The notes under the pieces: model-generated
The model's database searches: none
Told to the model about the DNA's origin: nothing
The model's input: only the letters and a program-made list of their open reading frames with translations
Made by a program: the position numbers and the translations under genes
NCBI GenBank assembly: GCA_964036155.1
Contig: OZ038422.1
Span: 62,891,201 to 62,955,200 of the forward strand
Length of the DNA: 64,000 bases
DNA from: Diploscapter coronatus
Taxonomy: Eukaryota; Nematoda; Chromadorea; Rhabditida; Rhabditidae
Direction: 5' to 3'
Shown: positions 1-12,032 of the stretch, in pieces
How the letters are laid out: every line of letters starts with the position of its first letter
Position numbering within the stretch: position 1 is the first letter of the stretch

Positions 1-1060
1 TATCGATGAGATTTCTCTGAGAGTTTTTGTTTCTTAAAACCGTTTCACAAGGGAAGACTAGTAGAATATGAAGAAAAGTGAACAATGCGCATGTAGCGGA
101 TAGGAACAGGCAAAATCCAGAAATTAATTCTGTCTGATCGACCGACGGTATATAAATGCTTGAGAGCCAAACGACTTGCCAATAAGTAATGGAATTACAT
201 CCCTGAATTGTGATGTATTAATTTCTCTTGTAAATTCTGATAAACATAGCCGCATTATATCGTATACTTTTTATTTCTATTTTTTAAATCCCTTATTATT
301 GATTGGTGGATGCGAAATCTGGAAGTTGTCATCTTCTCTGATTGTCTGCAAAATCTATCACTGAAAGACGTCAGATGTGATGGTTAATTATTCATGCGAC
401 GTCCCTCCTACGTGAAAATTGACATGGAAAGTCTATTTCAGAGAGACGAAAAGAAACAGAATCTCCTATTTGTTTCGGTGCTCAAACGAGATAGCACGGT
501 AGAGAAGTTGAAAAGGATAATCTTTCGCCGAAAAATAGAATTTATGATTTGATTTTCTGACAAATTCATGTTCTACCAGAAAGATACAAATTTCAATATA
601 TTTATGAAACACGATTCAATTAATGATGATATGAAATAATTCTTTCTTGGTCGTCGTTCTTTAAGATGCGTAAATTCAAAAAATTATTTCAAATGAAACA
701 TTTGCAGCAAGTAACGAATTGATAAGATTAATTTTAGCCAACCATTCACTCTTAATCGCATTAAACTAATTAATTTGCGGGTCCATGCGGGTCCTGACCT
801 CGAACCCGGACCCGCACAAATTTTTCAATTTTTTCATCCCCTGGACCCGGACCCGCAAAAATTCTCCAATTTTTTCATCTCTTGAACCCGGACCCGACTT
901 AAACTCGAAAAATGCGGGTCGGGCAGACCCGGGCTCATCAACAGCCCTGGCTAGCATCTTTGTTAAGAGACCTGAACAATCAGCATAAATTATTTCAAAA
1001 TGGAAATAAAAGGGTATTGATTGAATGAGAAAGTCTGCAATTAGCGAGTTTGAAAGGGCG
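1..1060. other. Left-end AT-rich stretch without a gene
   Basis: No coding exon is supported here. The stretch is AT-rich apart from a GC-rich block at about 778-935, annotated separately. Open frames over that block simply read through its repeat and lack family similarity or convincing splice context. Confidence 0.6.
778..949. repeat. CCCGGACCCG-rich tandem block with hAT-like end
   Basis: The motif CCCGGACCCG and its variants recur at roughly 48-base spacing at about 798-900, followed by T-rich spacers that include AATTTTTTCATC. The block ends with a GC-rich segment and CAGCCCTG at 942-949; on the other strand this reads CAGGGCTG, a start typical of hAT-family termini. No matching left terminus is visible, so it may be a truncated non-autonomous element. 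Confidence 0.5.
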
Positions 1061-1102
1061 CGTTCATACTTAGTTGCATGCAATTGCAACTAAGTATGAA
1101 CG
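1061..1102. repeat. Perfect 18-bp inverted repeat with 6-base loop
   Basis: The arm CGTTCATACTTAGTTGCA (1061-1078) is followed by a 6-base loop and its exact reverse complement (1085-1102). The symmetry continues imperfectly outward through GGGC on both sides. No flanking gene explains it. It may be a terminus or remnant of a mobile element. Confidence 0.75.
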
Positions 1103-1194
1103 GGCCCAAATTGATCATTGAAGAACGGAGAATGAAACTATTAAATCGATGCCTCGCAATTTTTGTCATACTAAAAATCGATTTCTAACATGGT

Positions 1195-1940
1195 TTATCA
1201 TTCAAGAATGAATGTCAGTAAGGACCAAAGTCGGTATAAACAAGAATCCGCAAGTCGAACCGATTTTCATACATGCTGTTCAATTTTTCACGCTGATTCT
1301 CGTGGTGCTATTCGTTTTTCATAAAAATGCAAGTGGGCGGAGTTATGCTAATTTCAAGTTTCTACATATCCCATATCAAAAAATTCATAACTTTCTTATT
1401 TCTGAACCAAATTGAATGATTCTTTTTTATTTCATAGATCTTGAGTAGGATAATAATCTAAAAATATAAATAAAATTTTTAGAAATTAACTTTGGCGGGA
1501 AAAGTTACATATTTTTATTCAGAATTAAATTCTCTATAAAATAAGGCCATTTCCAACTGGTATCCCAAGATATCGATGGGGTCAAAATCGCGAAAAACTG
1601 CAGTCGGCTAGGGTCACTTTTTCGAATTTTAATTTTTTGGCAGGAAGTTATTGATCGTAGCAAGTGGTCATAGTTACATCATTTGTAGAGTTTTTCATGG
1701 ACTATCTAATGCAAAAAAAAACCCTATGTGATTTGGTTCAGAAATAAGGAAGTTATGAATTTTATCCCGAGGTCGGGTCTATCAAAACTTCAAGCTACAG
1801 TAATCGATTTTCGAAAAACAAACCACACCATGAGAATAAACGTGAAAAACTCATATATGGTGTGAAAATCAGCCCGATTTGCAGACCCCTGTTTATACCG
1901 ACTTTGATCCTTACTGACATTCACTCTTAAGAGTATAACA
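1195..1940. mobile_element. Foldback (long inverted repeat) element, about 745 bases
   Basis: The left arm at about 1195-1440 and the right arm at about 1690-1938 are reverse complements with scattered mismatches. Shared blocks include GAATGTCAGTAAGG, CAAAGTCGGTATAAACA and TTATTTCTGAACCAAAT. The central spacer is about 250 bases. No transposase frame is present, so this looks like a non-autonomous foldback element. The target duplication is unclear. Confidence 0.75.
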
Positions 1941-2060
1941 TTCCTTATCTAGCGGAATAATAAATTAAGCCAGTGATTCTTACTGATAATTGTTCTTCTA
2001 TTACATAAATGCTCGATTGCTACACAGTGATTATCGAATTTAATTCGAAGTAACAAGTCG

Positions 2061-4706
2061 ATGTCCAAATTCAAACTTATTTGTCTCATCATTTTAATAT
2101 GCATTGCTTCAACATCTTGTGCTATATTTGAAGGGCATAAGAAAGGTAATTCGTTTTACAGTTCTTCAGAAATTTATGCACAAGTTTGAAAATTTTTAAT
2201 TAGAACTTGATTCTAGAAGTACACAATCTTCCACAAATTATATATAGGATATTTAGATGGTGGTCCAACATCACAAGATGATTGTGTCTCCGGTAATATA
2301 ATGGCTGCTCATTTTATTGATGGTTCGGGTTACTATTCCTACGCAATTAATGATGTATTGTAAAATGTTATACACATATATTAGATAGATTTGTTTATTT
2401 TTAGTCAATTAACATTCTGAATTTCTATAATGACAGCAATTACTGCAATGGTTATCGCTTTATTATCGCAGGTATTTGTCGGAATTGAGCATACATTTTT
2501 AAGTTAACTTATGATTACTCAACTTATTTTTATCATCTTTATAATCTTTCAATTTCAAATGTAATATTCTTTACAAACTCTACATATGAATTCAGCAGGT
2601 ATATTATCAGTGTCAAATGTCAAAAGCAATAACTAAAATAGTTTATATTTCGTTTTTTATTTCGAATAAAATGCTCATAAAATTTAACCATTTTTAGATA
2701 ACCTGAGGTGAATTATTATTTAGATTTTATGTTAATTTATAGGAGCTTCTTATGATTATTTCGCTTGGCCGAAGAATGCTACAACACTTAATGAAACATA
2801 CATGGCACAGGATTGGCTAGTTTCTGCGCTACAACCATACCGTGGAATATTCGATTTGCAAACGTGATAAATAGTTTATTGCTATATATAAATTGATATT
2901 ATTTCAGTTCTGTTAACACATTCTTCCAGCTTCCTCAATACTCATCATATGATCCACAAAGCAACCGTCCACCGTGGGCAGTTATTTATGCTTATAGCGA
3001 GTATTTTGTGCAAGATTATAAATTAATCAATATATGTTATTATTCAGTACTGTGAATGGACCCAGAAATCTTCTAAATGGTATATCACAATTACAGAGCA
3101 GAGTAATCATTATTAATTTGATATATAAAATTTTAATCTCGAAGAAAAAATACTATAGCTCATTATTTTATTAGGGTTATATGGTTTTACTCATTTCAAG
3201 TAAATTAACTCGAGATAAGATGTATCTGTTTTTGGAAGTATTGCCACAATCAAATATAATGCCTACAACATCGGAACAAGGCAACCCATCAAAATGGCTA
3301 CTGAGCCGTTATAATGCAGGGTGAATTTTATATAATCTAAAATATAATCGATGATAAAATCACAATTTTCAGATACACAGTACCGATAGTTAATCAAACA
3401 GGAATTTCGGGATATATTACATCACCAAATTATCCTAATAATTATGGAAATTGGAGTCTATGTGAATATTATATAACAGCTCCATCTGTATTTTATACAG
3501 TAAGAATATTTATTACATTATTGAAATTTAAAAAAATCATATATTGTTAATCTTACTAATGAAAATATATCAATTTTCAAAATAAGTTATTGAATGTGAA
3601 CACGAAAACATTTTTTAAAATTTTTTGTTAATTCAAATTTTACCTATCTTTTAATCATAACTAACATTGAGTGTGTGCAGTTTATTCCACCTCAAAGATG
3701 AGACATAATATCGTTTATGCCGAAGTCTAGGAGGTGTAAAATGGTGCAGTTATTTTTAGTGGTTAGAAAATTGAGAAATAGCATGCGAAAAGGAAAGGCT
3801 GATCTAAAATCATTCTTTCCCCTCTTATTTTCGACCTCCCAGATTTCGGTATCAACAAAATTGCAAAAATATACATATTTTGTGGTATCATTAATGTCTT
3901 TCTAATCTGCCAATTTTGAAAGCGAAACCATATTAGCATTACTAAACGTCAACGTAGTACCAAGCATTATTTTGTCCAAATGCGGATTATTGTAAAGTTC
4001 AGAACTAGTAACTCACTATCAAAATGGCGTTAGTTTAAGAAAATTTCTTATTTTATACATCTTTCTATGATAAAAATGTAAACTATAATTATGCATATCC
4101 GTGTTCTAATGAATTTACTTACATTAGTATTGAATCGTTATTTATCTTATCTCCATTACAAATCATCTAATTCATAGAGTTAAAATAGCATCAGAGTATT
4201 TTTAAAAAATAAAAAAAACCCTAAATTTACTGTTATTCAAAACTTTTCCGAAAAAAAGTAATTTAGATATTGCTAACAATTAATGATATCGAGTTAGGGT
4301 TCTTCCGCAGTTCTTTATCTATTTATGAAGGACCAATTATGAACGATGATGATTTCTTATATAAGTAAACATCAGTTAGAAAACTTGGAAATGGGTTTGC
4401 TGTAGTTGCAAGGTTTTAGTCAATTAATATAGAAGAAAAAGCTTAATTCCTGACCTCTGAACTCAACTGAGATCTCATGAAACTGCAACTACTTCAAACA
4501 TATTCTTCAAATTATTGCAGTTAGTGTTATATAATGTCATTTTCAGTTTTGCCGGAGATGTACGACCTCACAATATTACGATTCGCTCTAATGCAGCGAC
4601 CCTACGATTTTATAGCGGCAATTCGGGCGTATATAGAGGATTCAACATCTCCTGGACAGCAATCTACAAACCTCCTAAGGAGAAATCAGACAATTTCATC
4701 GGATAA
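2061..4706 (+). CDS. Secreted CUB-domain protein
   Basis: The first exon (2061-2145) encodes an N-terminal signal peptide with a long hydrophobic run ending near STSCA. Further exons read as 2248-2354, 2405-2471, 2743-2863, 2908-3000, 3048-3102, 3175-3320, 3373-3499, 4311-4364 and 4547-4706; phases agree where they meet. Residues after the signal form an alpha/beta-looking segment (for example WAVIYAYS and GYMVLLISS) that could be a degenerate von Willebrand A-like fold, though I see no MIDAS motif. The C-terminal part is a CUB domain, a beta-sandwich used for extracellular binding: it opens with GYITSPNYPNNYGNWSLCEY, has LSIYEGP in the 54-base exon 4311-4364, and ends with YRGFNISW. One exon carrying the middle CUB strands between 3500 and 4310 is not resolved, because the phase needs about 3n+2 bases there. 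Function is unknown. Confidence 0.72.
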
Positions 4707-6727
4707 CGTTGTTCATTTGAAAATTTCACTGATATTTTATGCAATAATTTCTTGCATTATTATTGCTTTAATTTAACAGTCAAATTGTTCCTTCGAAATT
4801 TAGTAAAATAAAATCTTCATTTCTAACATTTTAGTTATTTCATTTTGTTCAGATATATTATGTTGAGATTACGGTATTACTTTCAGAAGGTATGCAAGTT
4901 GCAGGCTTTACATTTAGGAAATTTCATTCTAAATGTTGCTGATTGTTGGAAATCAATGAAAAACAAAATCAGAAAATGATATGGCATCCTTCTTTTGGAC
5001 ACAAACACTTTTAGCACACAAATTTTGGTAATTCGATTTATGAAAACGTCATCAGAATTCATAATCATCACGATAGTCTGTGTTTGACTTTAGGTGAGAC
5101 GCAATGATAAATCAGTCTCCATCAGTGATAAGATAATCGAACTGATAAAATGAAACTATATTAACAATCTACTTATATAGGGATTCAAAATAATACCCCA
5201 TTTATGGCATTCAAGACGGTTTAGGAAAGTTAAATTGCGATGGGCAGGAATGTTGACGGTGCAGTAAAATGGCGTACCGCACCACGAAAAATGTTTAAAC
5301 TCTCAGTTACAAAGAAAAATTTTTTCTAAAGTGCTGCTCAAATAGCCTTTAGATATCATGCGGTTTTTTCCATAAGATTGATTAGCCCATTAGATTTTGA
5401 AAAAAAAAATTATGGCTTTATCTTCACAACAGGAATTGCATTTGCGCCCTCTACTCATAACCCTGGAATTTTGAGATATCTGATTTCTTCCATTGATTTG
5501 AAAATTTGCAAATTTGAATAGATGATTTCATAGGCAAAACAACCATTTCCCAAACAAAATACGAGTAAAAAATGCGAGATTTTAGAGTGCGACTAGGCAC
5601 TTTTTGATTTCAGATTCAGAATCGTGATCAGCGTCATCGAAAACCTCTATTTGGAAAGTTTTACCAAAATCTGTGAGTTCCTATGTGGGAATTTTCCCTG
5701 TGAATCAGAAAGAAAAATAATTCAATTCAAAATGGTGTTTCGATTGACGCATTGCTGGCCTTCAATTATTATTTTTCCACAAATTACTATCTTTCGATCA
5801 ATTATGAAAGATACTCGATAGAAAATCTTCTGAAATACTTCAGATGCACATTTATCATACATCAGACATATTTCTCCTTGAAGAGAGGATGAGAGTAAAA
5901 TAATGTTGAAAGATGATTTTTGAAAATCATACCTCCATCATTGTGAATTCGACTTTTTCATTTAATTGAATTAGCCTTCTACTAACCTCACTTATTCCTT
6001 CGATTGCCTTCTTCTCTTCATTTGAGGCTGTCGAGCCATTCTTGGATGTGTACCTGCAAAGAAGAGACGCTTTTTTCTTTCTTTCTTTCTTTTCGTCTTC
6101 AAGGATTTTCATCTGGCAGATAGACAGAAAGGAGGCGAACCAATTAGATGGCTGTCGTGAATTGCCGAATGCTTTACGTAGTCCGCATTCAACTTAGCTT
6201 GTAAACAAACATTTGCTTCTGCAGCTTGCTGGTCAAGCTTCGCGTCTCGTCTGCTCTCCCATCTCGTCTTTCCTTCCCCTTCTAACTTCCTAGTGCTTCT
6301 CTTCTCCAGAGCTTCATCTCCTTCCTTCTTCTTCCTTCTTCCTGCTTCCATTGGCAGACATCTCTCCTCTCCTTACTCGCACTTTCCTCCTCTCCCCTCC
6401 TCACTTTTGGGCTCTTCTAAAATCGATACATTTTCAGCTAGAGAGAAGCAGATGTGAATGCAGAATGTAGAATGCTACACACAACATAGACATAGACAGA
6501 GCAGCAGCAGCAGCTCAGGAGGATTATGCTTGTAAGCACTCAAGCAGTTGTCCATCCTTGCATCCTTCTTCATTACTTCATCCCTGATTGCTGCTGCTGC
6601 TGCTCCAAGCCTCCGAGCTTCTTCAATTTCTTCTCACATTTCCACAAATCGTGAATTTTCTTAGCACATTTTCAGATTCGCCTCTTCAAAATGGCAACAT
6701 AAATCTGGAAGCCTAGAACATTGACAA
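4707..6727. other. Intergenic, no gene seen
   Basis: AT-rich to about 5900, then pyrimidine-rich (TTCTTC and TCTCC runs at 6040-6420) and CAGCAG/CTGCTG runs near 6503-6605. The short open frames here lack similarity and splice signals. The last few hundred bases are the likely promoter and 5' UTR of the armadillo gene. Confidence 0.5.
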
Positions 6728-8029
6728 ATGGGACAACAGAGCAGTGCTTTCGTGGTTGAAATCGCCAATCCACGACTAGGCAGATTTCAAGTGAGAACAA
6801 TTTCATTGGAGCATTTTATTCGCGGAAAACAAATAGCAAACTTGACAGGCAGTGCCACAAAAGGATCCAGACGACGAAGAGAAACGATGCGAGTGGAGAA
6901 TCACTGTCAATCCGGCGGAGGAATTGGTGGAATCGACGTCACTTCGAGGGCTGCTAACCCGTCTTTACGAACAGCAAACCCTTGTCACGCAGCCCGATTG
7001 CAAACAGGCAAGTCGCTCTGAACATAAGAGAAAGGAGAAATCGACTAACCTGTCTGAATTCAGCTGCTCACAGCTCTGCACATTGTCGATAGTTCATCTG
7101 AACTCCTCCTGCCTCTGCTCACAGTCATCTCCAACTGCACAGCCCGTGTAGGCAATCAAGTCCTCTTTCGTGAGAATTCCATCGTCAAGCGCGTCTACCA
7201 GCTCCTTCCCTCATCTGCACACTGGCCCAGGCCCTGTCGAATCATGTTGCTGCAATGCCTGGCCAACATGTGTGGAGATTTCAACAACCTGGTAAGTTTT
7301 CTGACATGCGCAGTTCCTTTTGAAAATGAAGACATCCATTTGCAGCCCATTCTACAAGGCTCGACAGCTCTACTTGTGAAGAAGGTTTCCTCCTCTGACG
7401 AGACAGAGGCCACAATAGCGATGCAGGCGCTCACCAATCTGTCCAGGAACATTCAACCCAGCCAAGTGAATGACTACGTGCCTGCAATCGGACCCTGTCT
7501 CGACAGACTCTGGATTCGAGGGGAGACGAATCTGAATGCACTCCGGCTGCTTGTCAATTTGGCCTGCTGCCCGCAAATCGTTCCCATGATTCTGGGCTCG
7601 AAGGTAGGCAAGTATAGTAGCAGATTACGTCTGAATGATTGCATATTTGAGTCGGTGATGGGCCTGTTCCGTCTGCTCGACTGCGACAAGGACGAGGTGC
7701 TTCTGCGAGTGCTCACCTGGCTGCTCTGTCTCTCCTCCGCAGTTCACGCACTAAGCATTACATACGATGTCATCGCTCCACACAACATGGACCCCTTCCA
7801 CAATCCCTCCCACACACTCTTCTACTCCATTTATGGCCCACAGGGCAGGACGGAGATGGAAAGCCGGGTGGAAGAGTTGAGGAATTCTAGCAATTTGGAG
7901 ATATCCACGAAAAGTGAACGACTGCTAGAAACCTTGAAGAAGGTGAGTCTGTCTCTGTGCAATGGCGTATCGGATCAGATGAATTCTCAGATTCCTCGAT
8001 GGCCGTCCACGACGCTCAATCAATTGTGA
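6728..8029 (+). CDS. Armadillo-repeat protein
   Basis: The first exon starts at ATG 6728 (MGQQSS...) and ends at about 6790 before GTGAGA. Exon 2 runs from about 6850 to 7009 and is followed by a GC donor (GCAAGT). Later exons begin at about 7064, 7346 and 7651; the last starts at about 7991 and ends at TGA 8029. The protein is helical, with armadillo-like units such as ALTNLSRN and LLVNLACCPQIVP, rich in Leu and Asn at the usual positions. It resembles the compact armadillo proteins related to ARMC10, but I cannot assign orthology. MGQQ at the N-terminus has Gly2, which could allow myristoylation, but this is weak. Armadillo folds act as binding scaffolds; the partner cannot be told from the sequence. 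Confidence 0.72.
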
Positions 8030-8330
8030 CTGTGCTTGATGAATGACTGAAAGCAATCAGACAAGACATACAAATGATATGTTGAATTACGAGTATGCTT
8101 CTCAACCAAAGCAATCAAAACCTATCATCTGATTCATCTACGAACTTCTCCTGCAATAAGCCGCGTTGAATGCATTTATTTTGTGAACTTCATTTTATCA
8201 AACAAATCGAAAGACAATGAGCAAATTTCACTTGAACGCTTAGAGCTTTGAATAAATTATTTGAGATCAATCTGCGAGAAAGCACAATTCTAAATTCTTC
8301 TATGAAACTCGAGGAAAATATACAAGTCTA

Positions 8331-11011
8331 CTAATGTGAGAAGTTGGCAACAGAATGGCAGTGAAGTGAATTGTTGCGGTAGAATTTGACGAGGGAAACA
8401 CCCGAATTGTACCAGTAGATCATTGCACCGAGAATGAGGGTGTGCCAGCACTGATGGGAAGAACCAAACAGATCGAATACACCTGCAAGCATGCAAAGAT
8501 TCGCTATAGAATATAGAACTACTGTCAATCGCTGAGAAATGCGGAGCGTTTGTGAAAAGTGCGCATTGCGAATGAATCTTTTTTTAGTTTCTCTGCGCCC
8601 TATAGTTTTGACATTATCTGAGATCATTCTCCCTCACAATCCATAACTGACCTAAAGAAGAAAACCTCATGGCCGGGTGAATAAGCGAGCTGCCTGTAGT
8701 GGTGTAGTTTATCTTGCATTTATTCGCGAGTTAAGCTTGCTGATAAAAGAATGTTTTTGACAGTCAGTTTTCAGAAATTTCAGTTGCAATGCGCACTTTT
8801 CACGAGCGCCCATACTAGTCAGCTTTGACAGCATAAAATGTAAAAATGCAGACAGACCTGGCCATTTCTTCTCGGGCAGCATCGTCACGTAGAAGAAGAA
8901 TGCAGCTCCAGTCAGTGAATACAGAACAATTATATCAGGGAACCACGTCTGTTCATTCATTCTTCTATTTCCGTTATTCAGTTGAGAAAAGACTTACTGT
9001 AACATGTGAATTGTTGAATCCGCCATGGAGAACGACCCAATGCGCTGTGGGCACAATCCCGAACAGGGCGATTATGAGGTACGAGATGTGCAGCAGAGTT
9101 ATGCGATTCGTCAGGCGGCAACGATTCAGCAGATCTGAGCAGATGGGCAGACTCGCTGACATGCAGAATATGACCAGCAGACAGGTCAGATAGAATCGAG
9201 TCAATGCCTGAATGTGTTGAATGGGTGAATGAACATACAAACAGACGTCTCCAAATTCGAAACATCGACCAGCGTCCGCAATACTTTTCTTTTAAAATTC
9301 AACTTATCACTCGCTCTGCTCCGCAAAAATCTGAATTTTCGGCTGTGCGGTTAAAATAAAAATATGATTAGAAAATCTTGAAAGGCAGAATTTTTGAAAA
9401 TTACAGCTAATTTAGTTACAAAATTTTAATTTTCATAGATGGCTAGGGACCGCAAACTTCACCCCTTGCATTTTTCGCTTTCGTTCAAAAAGTGGTCATT
9501 TGAAATTCCAAAAATGGGAAGCAAGTACCCTTTAAAATGGAGGGTCATGAAAAATCACTATCAGATTCGATGAACCATTGATAGAATTGGACTTTAATCA
9601 AAAAATTCTATCAGAAAGTGTGCGTACACTCAAGATAATTACCGGTGTAGAAGGTAAAGATTTTGTACGTTTAGCTGATCGGTTTTGGCTAATTCACTTG
9701 ATCAAAATTATTTTATCTTTTTCTTTTCGAATGTCTTAGTTACATGGAATTTGATTACTTGGAGTGGAAAATTGCCTAAAGTTATGAATTTTGCAAAACC
9801 ATTTGCGGTCATTATATAGATGGCTTCTATTTTCCAACTCAAGCGCGCACACGCTCGAAATTTTTGACAATTCTAAATCCGCAACTGTTCCGCCTCACAA
9901 AATAGAGATGCGCGGATACGAGTTTTTGGAGGCGTCTGTAGATGAATTGCCTGCAAATCATCGATCTCCTGCTCATGACTTACCTCAAAGCAGAAGAATG
10001 CCGTGTAGATTCCAGACAAGTAGATCGAAATGTAGGCTGCAGAAATTCCAAAGAGATCGAGACGCAGGAAATGTCTTCGCGACTTTTCGCTATGACAGCC
10101 AAATATGTGATACATGACGGATAACAGAAGACAGATCTGCATTCTATGTTTCTTCGAGAAAATCATGATTTTCTTACCTGATAGCCCAATAGAACTAGAC
10201 TGAATACTGTTCGATCATCTTGATGACTAGCTAGTTCAAGAATTGAATAATTGTGCAATTTCCATTGCTGATAGGAGAAGTAGAGGAACCCAAGAGCATG
10301 CGTCCAGATATTGACAGTTTCATTTGTGCAATGTAAGGAACTGAACGAGTTGTTCTTGCTTTGAATGATTAAGTTTTTATTAATCTTCGACTCTTCAGTT
10401 AGTGAATCTTTTGTACCCCACACCTACTTTCCTTCTTAGAGGAGCATTGGAAGGGGCTAGGATAAAAAAGTGGGCGTGAAGTACAAATGAATGGATAACA
10501 GAAGGCCCTCAGCCACATTGTTAAACCCCAGATTCTTATGTTGTAGAAGGGCTTCTCGTAAAAGCCACAGGTTTTAAAGTTGCATAGCTGTAAAATTTTA
10601 TACATCTGTAGAAAGGGACAGGGTAGCTAAGGGATATTCGGTCTTAAAATGTTTAGTACACTTTGAAGATTTTTCTAGACAAACATTCCCCTACTAGGGT
10701 CTATCTCTATCCTCCATTCGAATTCTGAAGGTATGTGGCTTTTACAAGGAGCCGACTGTCTGCATGAAATTAATTGGAACTTACCTCTTGAGACACATTT
10801 TGAGTGGCATTTTTGGTGGCCGATAGTGTGTGACCACGTAGTCGTTGATCCACATTTCCTTCGACAATTTCTCTCTGAAAATGGACTGCTTCATCTATCT
10901 ATTGGTCTGGTCTATCGATCTGTTTGTGAAGAGGACTTACTTGACGATGAGTTTGTATGTGGAATGACTCGGGCAGACTCGCGAATGCAGACAGCGTACG
11001 CATCGAACCAT
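8331..11011 (-). CDS. PAQR-family seven-transmembrane receptor
   Basis: Exons read on the minus strand: 11011-10941 (first ATG, with an in-frame stop just upstream), 10874-10785, then exons at about 10355-10195, 10160-9984, 9208-9000, 8948-8869 and 8482-8331. The family signature NETVNIWTH is present, as are HSEKSRRHFLRLDLFGIS (conserved His and Asp) and the C-terminal SSHQCWH pair. Those His and Asp residues form the metal site of PAQR proteins, which are related to adiponectin receptors and hemolysin III. Several hydrophobic segments fit seven membrane spans. The N-terminal stretch INDYVVTHYRP resembles the PAQR3 subgroup, a Golgi regulator of Raf, but the subgroup is uncertain. The intron 9209-9983 carries a mobile element. 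Confidence 0.85.
9445..9815. mobile_element. 371-base MULE-like element with perfect 10-bp target duplication
   Basis: The identical 10-mer ATAGATGGCT flanks the insert at 9435-9444 and 9816-9825. The ends carry a short inverted terminal repeat: ACCGCAAA near 9449 on the + strand and ACCGCAAA on the minus strand ending near 9803. There is no coding capacity. A 9-10 bp duplication is typical of Mutator-like elements. It lies in an intron of the PAQR gene. Confidence 0.75.
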
Positions 11012-12032
11012 TGGATGAAGAAGTCAGAGAAAGAAGTTGATAGAAAAGTAGATGGAAATGAATCGGAGAGGGAAAGGATTCGATATATTCGATTTACAGA
11101 AGAAGCAGAACGAGAAAGGCTATCTAAACAAGGATAAAGCAGAAGAGAAACGAAAAGGCAGAAAGGCAGATGGCGGAATGAATGTGTGAAGAGGGAGAGG
11201 GGAAGATGGAGAGGGACAGACAAGGAGGAATGAATGAGAGAGGCAAAACAGGTCGAAGAAGACGAGAAGAAACAGGCAGACGGAGAGGGAGAAGACGGGT
11301 TGGTATGCATCTGACTGCTTGACTGCTGACTGCATGAATACAGGACTGTCCCTTGTCTGAGAATTTCTCGTCTTCACTTCATTTCTCCTCTCCACACTCT
11401 CCTCATTTGACCTCATCTCCACAGCACATAATCTGAATTGGAATGAAATGTCTCGCCTTCTTCTTTCCCTGTTGCATATAGGCAGCAGATTTGGAACTTT
11501 TTCACTGCAACTGCAATACGGTTGTAGTGGGGCTGTCCGCGACTGCGATGGCCAAATTAAAAATTCTCAAGTCTGACAGATAGACAGAAATAGCCAGATC
11601 AAAAGTCATCGAAGCGATGTAGAATCTGTCCTTCGTAAAATTACGAAGGAAAACAGAGAAGCACTGCACAAAGTGGCGAGAAAAATGAGATTATCGCGAA
11701 ATAAATCGAAGTAAATTTATTCGAAGCTTGAAACCCGTACTTGAACAGATGAAGATAAGAAAGATACAGTATAATAAATGGATTAGATGAAGAAGTAACA
11801 TTGGAATAATAGGCAATTCATTAACAACTCAGGTCAATTTGATAATTCCTACGACCCGCAATATACTAACTTGTAAAAGCTCAATAAGCACAGGAATAGA
11901 GTGGATTTATCTGCCTTTGCAGATGAATTGATTGATCGATGATAGTTCAAGACATTCGCGTTGTTCATCAACATATCGACATGAACAAACATGAACGTTA
12001 TATTCTGTGAGTCAAGAAGCCGATCCACAGAT
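11012..12032. other. Intergenic between PAQR and TFIIH p52
   Basis: The first 300 bases are purine-rich on the + strand (GAGAGG and GAAGAA runs), which opens long but meaningless minus-strand frames. The stretch holds the PAQR upstream region and the p52 3' flank. No other gene is seen. Confidence 0.5.

Noticed and set aside
785..988. 67-residue + frame and overlapping 107-residue minus frame
   Set aside because: Both run through the CCCGGACCCG repeat and only translate the repeat unit.
5624..5821. 65-residue + frame
   Set aside because: No similarity, AT-rich context and no neighbouring exon; length is within chance expectation.
10436..10735. Suspected inverted-repeat element in another PAQR intron
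   Set aside because: Short similar words are present at the two ends, but no continuous inverted repeat or target duplication could be aligned.
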